Positions 1 to 8,711 of a stretch of DNA of 59,157 bases are shown piece after piece (positions within the stretch are counted from its first letter, which is position 1; every line of letters starts with the position of its first letter). Source of the stretch: Myxococcota bacterium (lineage in GTDB: Bacteria > Myxococcota_A > Polyangia > JAAYKL01). Under the pieces are notes generated by a model. The model was not told the DNA's origin. It ran no database searches and saw nothing but the letters and a program-made list of their open reading frames with translations. The position numbers and the translations under genes are program-made. The stretch is from NCBI GenBank assembly GCA_030065855.1, contig JASJCT010000031.1, positions 1-59,157 on the forward strand. The letters run 5' to 3'.

Positions 1-179
1 AGCAATTGTTTTCAAAGGTAAAATTCGATTGGACGTGTCAAAATCCCCCTAACCCCCTTTTTCAAGGGGGAGATCCTTTACCCGGCATAAAAATAGCAAA
101 AATCGCGACATTTGCCCTTAACCGAATGCCATTGGAGGGCCAGGGAGGGGGCCAGGGAGGGGGCTCCCAGTGAATAGGT
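1..179. repeat. Gene-free left edge with a C/G-rich hairpin and a G-rich 12-bp tandem repeat
   Basis: No gene is visible here. Positions 53-70 form a hairpin of a 7-bp CCCCCTT/AAGGGGG stem with a 4-base loop, inside a CCCCCTAACCCCC context that occurs widely as a dispersed intergenic repeat in bacteria. Positions 139-162 are two exact copies of GCCAGGGAGGGG; with the flanking G runs this gives at least four G tracts on the plus strand, so a G-quadruplex is possible. The block lies just downstream of the leftward gene ending at 180 and might end its transcription, but there is no clean U tract. Confidence 0.45.
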
Positions 180-2909
180 CTACTTTTCGGTCACCATCTT
201 TTGGAGCACCGGCATTGGCACGGGGCCGATGGAGAGGGCTTCTTTATGGAAATCATACTGATTTGATTGCTTTTTGCTTATTCTATGCCAGTTGACAAGG
301 CCCACGAACGACGCGGCACTTTGAACCGGGAAAAGCCGCATTCTGGCGATAATTCTTCTTGCGGCGTTTTTGCCCACGCGCGCTTGCCGGGCCAGCAAGT
401 CAGTTGCTTCTGATTCAGTGAGCGCCCCAGTGTGAAGCCCCATGTCTGCCATAAACGCGACAGCTGCCTTGAGTTCTGCTGCCAACGCGGCAATCTGAAG
501 CAACCAGCCGTCTTGGCCTTGGACTTTTTTGGCGTAAGCCCCAGCCGCATAGATACCCCACCCTGCTCGAAAGGCCATGTCCCCAAATACCAGACGCAGT
601 GCGCGCCGGGATGCGGGTTTTATTTTTGATCCATAGCCGTAAATTTCCAACCTGCCTGGAGATGCGAATGCAGCCGCAGTAAATCCCAACTGGGGATCAG
701 ACAGCTGGACCCCGGGGTGGACCTTGTCTCCTTGAAATACGTAGAGCACATCTGCTCCCTCGCTGGTGTTATATATCGGCTGGGGCTCAAGCCATATGTC
801 GTGTCCGACAGCAGACAGATACACGGGCATTGGCTTTACTCGGGGTGCAGTGGCAGTGCTTGCGGTAATGACAGTCCCGCTCGCATCAGAGGGCCGAATC
901 CGATCCATCTCTGCTTTCAGACGCGCCAATACCTCTGAGGACTTATTTTTTTTCTTGTAGAGTTGGCGATACGCAAAGTCGAGGACCCTAGTTAAGGATG
1001 CATCGCTTATTTCCTCTTCTTTTTTTGGTTCGGACCCACTTTCGGAGCCGCCTGTTGCCCGCTGTTCTTCGTCTTTCTGAAGCAATGCAAGGGTTCCTGG
1101 GAGGGGGTGCTGCCCAGGCACATCGGGTTTATAAGCATGTTGGGCCTTGCGCTCAGGAACGGCAAAGAAGGCGATGCGCGGATAAGCATCGGCGCGGGTC
1201 AGTTTACCGTTCTGGTCGGCATCGTAAACCGGCGGGTAGAAACGGGTCACTTTCTTCTTTTTGGATGCCTTCTTTTTCTTCTTCTTTTTTTCGGTTGCCT
1301 TTTTTAGCTTTTGCTTTTCAGCTTCGATTTTGGCCTTTGACGCCTCGATCTTTGCCTTTTCAGCTTCGATTTTGGCCTTTGACGCCTCGATTTTCGCCTG
1401 TCTGGCCTCTGCTTTGGCCTTTTCTGCGTTTGCCAATGCCCTTTGGGCTTCCTTTAGGGCCTTCATGGCATTTTCAAGGGCTTTTTGCTCTTTTGATAGG
1501 GTGTGTGCTGCCTCATCTACGTCATCATCTGGCTCAGTGGATGCTCCAGATGCTGGGCCAACAGCTGGTTTTTCTGCCCGCTCTTCAGCGGCGCGTTTTT
1601 TCTCATCAGCCCTGCGCTTTCGCTCTTCAGCAGCGGCGCGTTTTTTTTCCAAAGCGGCCTTTTTTCGCTCTTCAGCGGCGCGTTTTTTCTCATCAGCCCT
1701 GCGCTTCCGCTCTTCAGCGGCGGCGCGTTTTTGCTCCAAGGCGGCCTTTCTTCGGTCTTCAGCGGCCTGTTTTTTCTCTGCTGCGATCCGCTTGCGTTCT
1801 TCAGCCGCGCGTTTCTTCTCTTCTGCTTCTTTTTTCTGCCGCTCTTCTTCAGCCCGCTTTCTCTCTAAGGCAGCTTTTCGCTCTTCTTCAGCCCGCTTGG
1901 CAGCCTCGATTTCCGCTTTTGTGGGGCCGCATGTTTCCCTATCTTCTTCGTTTCGCTCGCAGTACAGGGGTTTGGTCAAGGCGTATATTTCCCGCTCAAT
2001 TGTCTCGATTCTTTTTTTGGCGCGCTTTTTTGCCGCGTCTGGGGTGACCTGGGCATGAAAGACGTACTTAAAATATCGATCATACTTGGCCCTACCGAGT
2101 TGCCACGACCGCTTCGGCATGCGGGGTAATTCATTTTCTATGAACTTCTGAAATTTGTTCATTGCCACGAGGACCGGCCCTTTCAAATCTGCATACTGCT
2201 TTGAAAGGGCCTTGTCCGTGCCGATGCGTTTTGGCATTTCCTTTTCGATAAGACCGATTGTCCAGCGATTTATCTCTGCGGCCGGGCCATCGTAGATCTC
2301 AGCGCTGCTTTTCACCACGCGGATTGTCCTGTCGACAAACGCCGGCACCCACTGCAAGCGGCCGAATAGATCGCCGAGCTGATCTGTTCTCGATGCATAG
2401 GTGCCCAATAAAGGATAATAGATAGCTTCGGCCAGCGCTGATACGTGAAAAAGGATGTTTGTCGACGGGGCCTCGAGAACGGTTAGCTGGAAGAGCTCTT
2501 GCCGGATACTGTCTCTCAACAATGCGTTATCCGCCTGATTCCTGGGGCTTAGTGCCTTTGCCGGCACGTTTTCTTCGAGGTCTTTGAGATAGGACTTGAG
2601 CTTATCGACGCGAGCGGTCATGACCTCTTCGCAAAAATTGGGCAGCTCACGTCCCAGGTCGATCTTTCCACCGCGGGGAAGTCGGTGGATGTCGTACCCG
2701 ACCTTTGTCGCAAGATGGGGATACGTATAGAGGGTATCGCCCACATATGCATCAATGGTCTCTTTCAGAAAGGACGCGGCCTTTTCAGATACCGCCTTGG
2801 GTATTTCATCTGACGACGGCTTTGGCCGTGATAGCATATGGCAGCTGGGTACGGCCAGGGAGACCAGGCCCAACAGGGCCATGAAGCCTATTTTTTTCTG
2901 AATTTTCAT
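180..2909 (-). CDS. DUF885-like lipoprotein with a Lys/Glu/Ala coiled-coil insertion and an EF-hand-like loop
   Basis: Predicted exported lipoprotein of about 909 residues. The start at 2909 is chosen because AAAGAGGAC precedes it and a signal peptide follows, ending at Cys23 (LAVPSC); the frame stays open further upstream without a better signal. Residues 30-320 and 600-909 match the DUF885 (putative M3-like metallopeptidase) layout, including the late DMGLHTGALTE and the C-terminal FHKEALSIGPVPMPVLQ. Between them, about residues 326-555 are a highly charged coiled coil built from repeats such as KRAAEERK and AKIEAEK, like TolA. A perfect 12-residue EF-hand loop, DADQNGKLTRAD, follows at about 562-573. 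The HExxPGHH metal motif of the family appears degenerate (KVHPGVQL), so it may be a non-catalytic, possibly calcium-binding envelope protein. The family call is from motif memory. Confidence 0.6.
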   Translation of the reverse strand: MKIQKKIGFMALLGLVSLAVPSCHMLSRPKPSSDEIPKAVSEKAASFLKETIDAYVGDTLYTYPHLATKVGYDIHRLPRGGKIDLGRELPNFCEEVMTARVDKLKSYLKDLEENVPAKALSPRNQADNALLRDSIRQELFQLTVLEAPSTNILFHVSALAEAIYYPLLGTYASRTDQLGDLFGRLQWVPAFVDRTIRVVKSSAEIYDGPAAEINRWTIGLIEKEMPKRIGTDKALSKQYADLKGPVLVAMNKFQKFIENELPRMPKRSWQLGRAKYDRYFKYVFHAQVTPDAAKKRAKKRIETIEREIYALTKPLYCERNEEDRETCGPTKAEIEAAKRAEEERKAALERKRAEEERQKKEAEEKKRAAEERKRIAAEKKQAAEDRRKAALEQKRAAAEERKRRADEKKRAAEERKKAALEKKRAAAEERKRRADEKKRAAEERAEKPAVGPASGASTEPDDDVDEAAHTLSKEQKALENAMKALKEAQRALANAEKAKAEARQAKIEASKAKIEAEKAKIEASKAKIEAEKQKLKKATEKKKKKKKASKKKKVTRFYPPVYDADQNGKLTRADAYPRIAFFAVPERKAQHAYKPDVPGQHPLPGTLALLQKDEEQRATGGSESGSEPKKEEEISDASLTRVLDFAYRQLYKKKNKSSEVLARLKAEMDRIRPSDASGTVITASTATAPRVKPMPVYLSAVGHDIWLEPQPIYNTSEGADVLYVFQGDKVHPGVQLSDPQLGFTAAAFASPGRLEIYGYGSKIKPASRRALRLVFGDMAFRAGWGIYAAGAYAKKVQGQDGWLLQIAALAAELKAAVAFMADMGLHTGALTESEATDLLARQARVGKNAARRIIARMRLFPVQSAASFVGLVNWHRISKKQSNQYDFHKEALSIGPVPMPVLQKMVTEK

Positions 2910-3145
2910 ATGAATGTCCTCTTTGCCTAGCAATAATTGGAATGCGCATGTGTCATGTGACATTACAACATTCCACACAACCGCGCATCACCCTTCCCGT
3001 ATCATCCTTCAATTGTCTGATTCCTTCAACCGGATAATTTACAGATTATTGCTCACGGGGCCAGCTGTTTTAACCGGCTGACATGAGCGCCGGAGAATGA
3101 TAAACTCGGTGCCCGCTGGGTGGGGTAGGAAGGAATCGGCGTAAC

Positions 3146-4837
3146 TTGGAAACACCTGATAAGGGCTTTCGAATCTTCGCACTGGGCGGTCTGGGCGAAA
3201 TCGGGATGAATTGCCTGGTGGTTGAGTCTGAGGGTCGCCTTCTTCTTATCGATTGCGGCGTTATGTTTTCGTCTGAGCGGCTGGGAATAGATCTGATCCA
3301 CCCTGGATTCGACTATTTGGCGGAGCGGCGCGATGCCATCGAAGCGCTCGTTCTCACCCATGCCCACGAAGACCACATCGCGGCGGTGCCGTTTTTGCTA
3401 AGGGAGATTGACCTTCCCATTTACGGGGCTGCCTACACGCTCGGCCTTCTTCGCGAAAAAATCGAAGAATTCAACCTGATACCCAAGCTCGACGCAAGGG
3501 TACTGAATCCAGGGGGAGATGTGGCAGTGGGGCCGTTTAAAATAACATCGTTTCCAATGCCCCATTCGATTGTTCAGAATGCTGGATTGTATATCGATAC
3601 CTCCCAGGGTCGCATTTTACACACTGGTGATTTCAAGCTGCATCAACTGGTCTCTGGCACCAGTGACGCAGTGCTATCGCGGGTTGAACGCATTGCTGCG
3701 GGCGGTGTCGACCTCATGCTGGCCGACGCCACGGGTAGCGAGGAATCAGATCTGTCCGGGGACGAAGCAGACGTGGAACAGGCTATTGGCGAGCTGGTTC
3801 AAGCGGCTCCGAGCCGCGTATACATCGCGATTTTTTCGTCGAATATCAGGCGCCTCGATGCCATTCTGAAGGTGGCTAGAACACACGGCCGCTCGGTTGC
3901 ATTCTGCGGACGGTCCGTCCTGACGCATGTGCGCGTTGCTACGCAAGTCGGTGCACTCACGATTCCCGATGGGTTGACGGTCTCGATGGAAGAGGCATCC
4001 CGCATGCCGGCAGGTCAGACGCTGGTCATTGTATCTGGCACTCAAGGTGAACCTCGATCTGCCCTGGGTCGACTTGCTGACGATAACCACCATGTATTTC
4101 GTATCGAAAAAGATGACTTGGTTATTTTGTCGAGTCGGTTCATTCCAGGCAACGAGTTGGCCATTGGGCAGGTGATTGACCGCCTGCATCGACTTGGGGC
4201 CAGGGTCATTCACCGCAGTGTTAACAGTCGGGTACATGTCTCTGGCCACGCATCCCGCAAAGAGATCGCTCGAATGATATCGACGGTTTCACCCCGCTGT
4301 CTCATCCCGGTCCACGGAACCTATCGACACCTCATCGCTTGCGCGCAATTGGCGCGAGATGCTGGCGTGAAAGAGGTATTGGTCGCCTCTGATGGGCAGA
4401 TGGTGCAGTGCGATAAGCGCGGCCTGTCTCTGCTCGAAAGTCGGGTCCAAGTGCACCGCGTGTTTATCGACGGAGATGGTGGATTGACAGAAGGCGAGAT
4501 TCGGGATCGTCGTATTTTAGGCTCACACGGTGTGCTCATTGTCAGTCTCTGTAAAGACGCAAGTGGTGGTGTGCTGGGTCAGATAGAGGTCATCGCCCGA
4601 GGGGTTGCCAAAGAACAGGCAATACCGTGGCTCGCTGAGCAAGTTCGGGGCAAGGTAGAAGCCGTGTTGGCCGATATGGCACCTGCTGAGCGGACGGATT
4701 TGACGAGATGCCGCGATCTCATTCGCTCTGCCCTGCGCAGGTTCGTGTCCAAGATGATCTCAAGAGAACCCTATGTGCTCGTCTCGCTCAAGCACATGAC
4801 GAAGGACAACCAAGGGCAGCCTCGAGACGACGGCTAA
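3146..4837 (+). CDS. rnj: Ribonuclease J (metallo-beta-lactamase/beta-CASP RNase)
   Basis: RNase J is a cytoplasmic 5'-3' exonuclease and endonuclease in mRNA decay and RNA maturation. The 563-residue product has the usual length (about 555). It shows the zinc motif LTHAHEDH near residue 70, HTGDFK near 160, the beta-CASP segment with SGTQGEPRSAL, and the late VHVSGHASR. The start is TTG at 3146, since no ATG or GTG lies closer to the conserved FRIFALGGLGEIGMN; GGAAGGA lies about 12 bases upstream. It converges on the omega-amidase gene and their stop codons overlap by three bases (4834-4837). The identity is secure; endo- versus exo-activity cannot be read from sequence. Confidence 0.93.
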   Translation: METPDKGFRIFALGGLGEIGMNCLVVESEGRLLLIDCGVMFSSERLGIDLIHPGFDYLAERRDAIEALVLTHAHEDHIAAVPFLLREIDLPIYGAAYTLGLLREKIEEFNLIPKLDARVLNPGGDVAVGPFKITSFPMPHSIVQNAGLYIDTSQGRILHTGDFKLHQLVSGTSDAVLSRVERIAAGGVDLMLADATGSEESDLSGDEADVEQAIGELVQAAPSRVYIAIFSSNIRRLDAILKVARTHGRSVAFCGRSVLTHVRVATQVGALTIPDGLTVSMEEASRMPAGQTLVIVSGTQGEPRSALGRLADDNHHVFRIEKDDLVILSSRFIPGNELAIGQVIDRLHRLGARVIHRSVNSRVHVSGHASRKEIARMISTVSPRCLIPVHGTYRHLIACAQLARDAGVKEVLVASDGQMVQCDKRGLSLLESRVQVHRVFIDGDGGLTEGEIRDRRILGSHGVLIVSLCKDASGGVLGQIEVIARGVAKEQAIPWLAEQVRGKVEAVLADMAPAERTDLTRCRDLIRSALRRFVSKMISREPYVLVSLKHMTKDNQGQPRDDG

Positions 4838-5595
4838 AAACGACGGTCTTTGAGAAACGGGGTGGCTGTTCTTACTTGGGCAACGGTTTCGGGAAAAATA
4901 TCTGCCATGAGGAGGCATTCTCGGTCCCCTCCCTGGGAGAGCAGGTCGCCACTCGGGCTGTAGATCGCCGATCCGCCGAGGAAGTTTAGGCCATCGCCCG
5001 TGCCGACGCGATTGACGCCGATGACGTACTGTAGATTTTCCACAGCCCGTGCAGGGAGCAATAGCTCCCAATGGCGGTGGCGTGCTTCAGGCCAAGAGGC
5101 GATAGTGAACACGGCATCGCAGGCCTCGGCAGTAAGCCTGAAGAGCTCTGGAAACCTCAAATCGTAGCAGATAAAGCAGGCGCATCTCACGCCTTCGAAC
5201 TCAAAGGGTTTTGGCGTATCTCCAGCTTCGTGGTGGCGATGCTCGTCGAGACCTGCGAACAGATGGGTCTTATTGTACCATGCCAAGTCCTGACCCTGTC
5301 TATCGACTGCCAGGGCTGTGTTGATGCCCTTTCCCTCGCGGCCCTTGAGCACCAGTCCGGCGATGACGCCGATGTTGTTTTCTCTGGCGAGCTCTCGAAC
5401 AAACCCAGCTGTCCGGCCGTTCGGTGATTCAGCGGTTATTGCGGTGTTCATTGAAAATCCCGTGGCGAACATCTCAGGGAGCACAAACAAATCTGCACCT
5501 TGATCTGCTGCGTGACGCGCAAAGCCAGTAACGCGGGCAAAGTTTTCTTCCCGGTCTTCCCATGCGATTTCGAGTTGCAGCGCTGCTACTTTCAT
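4834..5595 (-). CDS. Omega-amidase, nitrilase superfamily (YafV/NIT2-like)
   Basis: Carbon-nitrogen hydrolase of 253 residues, expected to hydrolyse 2-oxoglutaramate or 2-oxosuccinamate, the keto-amides made by glutamine or asparagine transaminases. The catalytic triad is visible: Glu41 (VLPEMF), Lys109 (YNKTHLF) and Cys143 (FICYDLRFPE), with the family's second Glu region near DEHRHHEAG. The ATG at 5595 is preferred over an in-frame GTG at 5604, because AGAGGTGG would then be the ribosome site and the start overlaps the aminotransferase stop as ATGA. The upstream partner is a glutamine-transaminase-like enzyme, which matches the known glutaminase II and methionine-salvage pairing. Substrate is inferred from this pairing. 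Confidence 0.86.
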   Translation of the reverse strand: MKVAALQLEIAWEDREENFARVTGFARHAADQGADLFVLPEMFATGFSMNTAITAESPNGRTAGFVRELARENNIGVIAGLVLKGREGKGINTALAVDRQGQDLAWYNKTHLFAGLDEHRHHEAGDTPKPFEFEGVRCACFICYDLRFPELFRLTAEACDAVFTIASWPEARHRHWELLLPARAVENLQYVIGVNRVGTGDGLNFLGGSAIYSPSGDLLSQGGDRECLLMADIFPETVAQVRTATPFLKDRRF

Positions 5596-6794
5596 CTTTT
5601 CCACCTCTTTAGACGCTCAATCGCCGCGTCGATCGTGTCATCGGTCTTGCAGAAACACAGCCTGACCAGGTTTTTTCCATTGCTCCGGTCTTTCCAAAAA
5701 AATGACGCTGGCACTGCTGCAACACCGACCTGGGTCGCGAGGAATCGACACATCTCAAGGTCATCTTCAAACCCGAGGTCGTTAATATCGATGGACGCAT
5801 AGTAGGTGCCCTTGGGCCAGAGCACGGTCAATCCCATCTCATCGAGTGCGCTCAAGAGTTTCTGACGCTTGGCAGTGTAGCTCGCGGTCAGATCTTCGTA
5901 ATAGGCATCGGCCATGCCGATCGCGCCGGCCATGGCTTCCTGGAGCGCGCCAGGGGTGCAAAACGTCAGAAACTGATGGCTCATGCGCACTGCCTGAGAG
6001 AGGTCTGGCGATGCCACCCCATAGCCAATCTTCCATCCAGTGGTGGAGAAGGTCTTGGCAGTCGAAGAGATGACGATGCTGCGGTCCTCCAGTCCTGGCA
6101 CCGCTAGGAGGGTAGTGTGTTTTCTGCCGTCGTACAGGATGTGCTCGTAAACCTCGTCGCCAATTGCAACGACATTGTGGGAGGCACATAGATCAGCGAT
6201 GATCGCCAGCTCACGCTCGGTAAAGACCTTGCCTGATGGATTGTGGGGATTATTGATGACAATCGCCTTGGTGCGGGCATTGAATGCACGCGCAAGGGCT
6301 GACGTATCGAGGTCAAAGTCCGGTACGGACATGGATACGTAAACCGCGCGCGCCCCGGCCCGAGCGATAATGGGCGGATAGGCGTCATAACACGGCTCGA
6401 GCAGGATCACCTCGTCGCCTGGGTTGAGCAAGCCGAGCAGTGTTGCCGCCAAGGCCTCTGTTGCCCCGGCTGTAACCGTTACCTGGGTGTTGGGGTCGAC
6501 TGTTACGTTGTAGAAGCGGCTCATTTTGTCTGCAATGGCTTGGCGCAACGGTGCAATGCCAATCGAAGATACGTACTGATTTGGCCCTCGCAAGATGGCC
6601 TCTGCTGCGGTGCGGCGGATGTCGATCGGGCCTTCGAAATCTGGAAACCCTTGGGAGAGATTGAGGGCGCCGGATCGCTGGGCCAGGGCTGTCATCTCAG
6701 TGAATATGGATGTTCCAAAGGGCCTAAGCGCATGGCACACAGCAGATGTGCGACTCTGTTTTTCAGACACGGTTTTTCCTTTGCTGTTGTTCAT
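5592..6794 (-). CDS. Class I/II PLP aminotransferase (methionine/glutamine-keto acid transaminase type)
   Basis: Fold-type I pyridoxal-phosphate aminotransferase, 400 residues. Visible features are the N-terminal LNLSQGFPDF, NNPHNPSGKVF (residues 181-191), DEVYEH, and SSTAKTFSTTGWKIGYG with the PLP lysine at 247. This combination is typical of the YbdL/kynurenine aminotransferase/glutamine transaminase K group, which uses methionine or glutamine with keto acids. The gene overlaps the M49-like gene upstream (ATGA at 6791-6794) and the omega-amidase downstream (ATGA at 5592-5595), so all three are almost certainly translated together. The amidase would pull the transamination forward. Exact amino-donor preference is inferred. 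Confidence 0.88.
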   Translation of the reverse strand: MNNSKGKTVSEKQSRTSAVCHALRPFGTSIFTEMTALAQRSGALNLSQGFPDFEGPIDIRRTAAEAILRGPNQYVSSIGIAPLRQAIADKMSRFYNVTVDPNTQVTVTAGATEALAATLLGLLNPGDEVILLEPCYDAYPPIIARAGARAVYVSMSVPDFDLDTSALARAFNARTKAIVINNPHNPSGKVFTERELAIIADLCASHNVVAIGDEVYEHILYDGRKHTTLLAVPGLEDRSIVISSTAKTFSTTGWKIGYGVASPDLSQAVRMSHQFLTFCTPGALQEAMAGAIGMADAYYEDLTASYTAKRQKLLSALDEMGLTVLWPKGTYYASIDINDLGFEDDLEMCRFLATQVGVAAVPASFFWKDRSNGKNLVRLCFCKTDDTIDAAIERLKRWKR

Positions 6795-8671
6795 TCTGGA
6801 TTTTTCTTATCGCTCAAATCCGTCACTGTGTACTGCACGAACGGGCCCTGTGGCCCCTCTTTTTCGAAATGTGCTGCAATGACACTGCGGACCTCAGCCA
6901 CTTCACCCTTGAGGGTGGGGGTCTGGGCATCGGATTTTGTAATATATGTATGGACGAGCGCTGCTGCCCCCTTGTAGTCGCCGGTGAACTGAATGGTGGC
7001 CACGCGCCTGGCAAAAGCCAGCACTGCAGTGGATAGTTTGTCAAAATCGATGGACAGTCGACTTGTATCGGCATCCCGCCTGATGCCACCACTATCGATA
7101 TACGAGCCGAGCACAATCCCAGCCATTTGGGTATGAATATCTTCCAGAGAACCGCGCAATAGGGCGATGAGACGCATGACCCCCCCCACATAGCGCTTCT
7201 TTTCAATCTCTGCATCCCCGATTAGACCCTTCTCTTTTTCGTGGTGCACGAGCCACATGCCGAGCGCTTCGGCTTTGACCTCTTCGACGATCTCAGTGAG
7301 CTCTTTAAGGGCCAGGGCAACTGCAGTGGGTTTTTCTGGATCACCGATCATCATCTCATTGTGAGCGCCAAGGCCGTGGGCGACTTCGTGATAGGTGGCC
7401 TGTACAGCCACTGCAAAGGGATCGATATGGGCAGGCAGGCTTTTATCCATATCCAGGATTGGCCTCAGGCGCGATGCGATAAACGCACCTTGTGCTTTTA
7501 AGCGATTGACGCGCACGACCTTTTTGTAGCGCCCTTCTTTCGCAGCCTTGCCCTGATGGGGCAGATGATATGTAAAGCATTCCCGTTGCCCAAGGCGTGC
7601 TTCTCCGGCTGCATACCATTCATCCACGGCTCGGATTGAAATATTGGCATCGGATCGGCGGGGGCGATAGATTTGATCTCCCACTAGGTCGCTGAGGGCC
7701 GATGTCAGGTCCTGTGGATGCTCGTCTAGCCGATTGAGCATCGGGCTGAGCATTGCATCCTCCTGACCGATGATCATCGTAAAAAACGCCTTCTTGCCAT
7801 AGGGGCAGGTGTGGGTCTCATACGGTCCCATTGTCACTTCCCACCTGCCTTTGAGGTCGAGCCAATCCAGGTCGGACGTATCGTATGGAAACGCCGAAGT
7901 GGACACAAATGCCTTTGCCCGGGACTTGAGGAACGCTTTGAGTGTTGGATCTTTGGCAGCAGCGGCAGCAGCGGCAGTGAGGTCTGCCAGCTGTTTCATT
8001 TTTGCCTTGAAAAGCGGGGTTTCGGCATAGGGTATGGCCTCAAACCCACCGCCCTCTCGGCGCTGAACCACTGTAAAGGGGCTCAGAATTTCCGTCGCGT
8101 TGATCTGTTTTTCAAAAGCGTCGTACGCTTCTTTTGTCAAATTTTCTGGCCAAAGGGCCTGACCAATGGCGCGCGCGGGCAGATCTTGCATAGCAGCGCA
8201 CTCAGGCGAGCGGTCCACTGCACACCAGGGCATTTGGTAGCGGTTGAATATCTTTCTTTCAATGGGTTGGCCCTGTTCGAGTGCCTGTTTCCAAGTAAGG
8301 TTTTTCGGATGCAGCTGCAGCATGTGCAGTGCTTCGACGACCTCGGCAGCAGCGAGTAAGCTGCGGAGTAGTGCTTTTTCCTTATTTGTTAGACCAGCGG
8401 CCGAATGGGTCACATAGTAGTCTGCGTATTGGGCGTGTTCGGCCTGCAGCCGCTCGATGCGCGGATCCGTCTTGACCTCTGCCTGGGTGTCCTGCACCTC
8501 TGGTGTTTTTTTTGCAGCATTTGAAGCAGTGGATTTAGGAATAGGGATCTGTGGCGTGTGGGTCTGTGTGGCGCGATTATTTCCCGAGGCGTTCTTTCCT
8601 GAGGTTGTCGGCTTATCACAGCTGACACAAAGAAAGAGCATCCAAGCACATGCGATAATTCCCCACTTCAC
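6791..8671 (-). CDS. M49-like (dipeptidyl-peptidase III-type) zinc peptidase lipoprotein
   Basis: Predicted outer or inner membrane lipoprotein of 626 residues; the signal peptide ends with LFLCVSC (Cys18). Start is GTG at 8671 with AAGGGGTGA upstream. The zinc site is HEVAH at 428-432, with a second motif EEVKAE whose last Glu is residue 468, about 36 residues on. This resembles the M49 pair HELLGH and EECRAE, but is the shorter HExxH form seen in bacterial relatives. Long Ala-rich helices (AAAAAAAKD) and a Thr/Lys-rich linker follow the lipid anchor. It is first in the operon with the aminotransferase and omega-amidase, suggesting peptide degradation feeding amino-acid use. Family assignment is moderately sure. 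Confidence 0.72.
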   Translation of the reverse strand: MKWGIIACAWMLFLCVSCDKPTTSGKNASGNNRATQTHTPQIPIPKSTASNAAKKTPEVQDTQAEVKTDPRIERLQAEHAQYADYYVTHSAAGLTNKEKALLRSLLAAAEVVEALHMLQLHPKNLTWKQALEQGQPIERKIFNRYQMPWCAVDRSPECAAMQDLPARAIGQALWPENLTKEAYDAFEKQINATEILSPFTVVQRREGGGFEAIPYAETPLFKAKMKQLADLTAAAAAAAKDPTLKAFLKSRAKAFVSTSAFPYDTSDLDWLDLKGRWEVTMGPYETHTCPYGKKAFFTMIIGQEDAMLSPMLNRLDEHPQDLTSALSDLVGDQIYRPRRSDANISIRAVDEWYAAGEARLGQRECFTYHLPHQGKAAKEGRYKKVVRVNRLKAQGAFIASRLRPILDMDKSLPAHIDPFAVAVQATYHEVAHGLGAHNEMMIGDPEKPTAVALALKELTEIVEEVKAEALGMWLVHHEKEKGLIGDAEIEKKRYVGGVMRLIALLRGSLEDIHTQMAGIVLGSYIDSGGIRRDADTSRLSIDFDKLSTAVLAFARRVATIQFTGDYKGAAALVHTYITKSDAQTPTLKGEVAEVRSVIAAHFEKEGPQGPFVQYTVTDLSDKKNPE

Positions 8672-8711
8672 GATATGTCACCCCTTGTATCTCGCCTGCC
8701 GGCATCATACC

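Noticed and set aside
998..2058. Long plus-strand frames (349 and 265 residues) over the coiled-coil part of the DUF885 gene
   Set aside because: They mirror the repetitive Lys/Glu/Ala codons of the minus-strand gene, giving Phe/Leu/Arg- or Ser/Ala/Phe-rich sequence, and have no domain or start signal.
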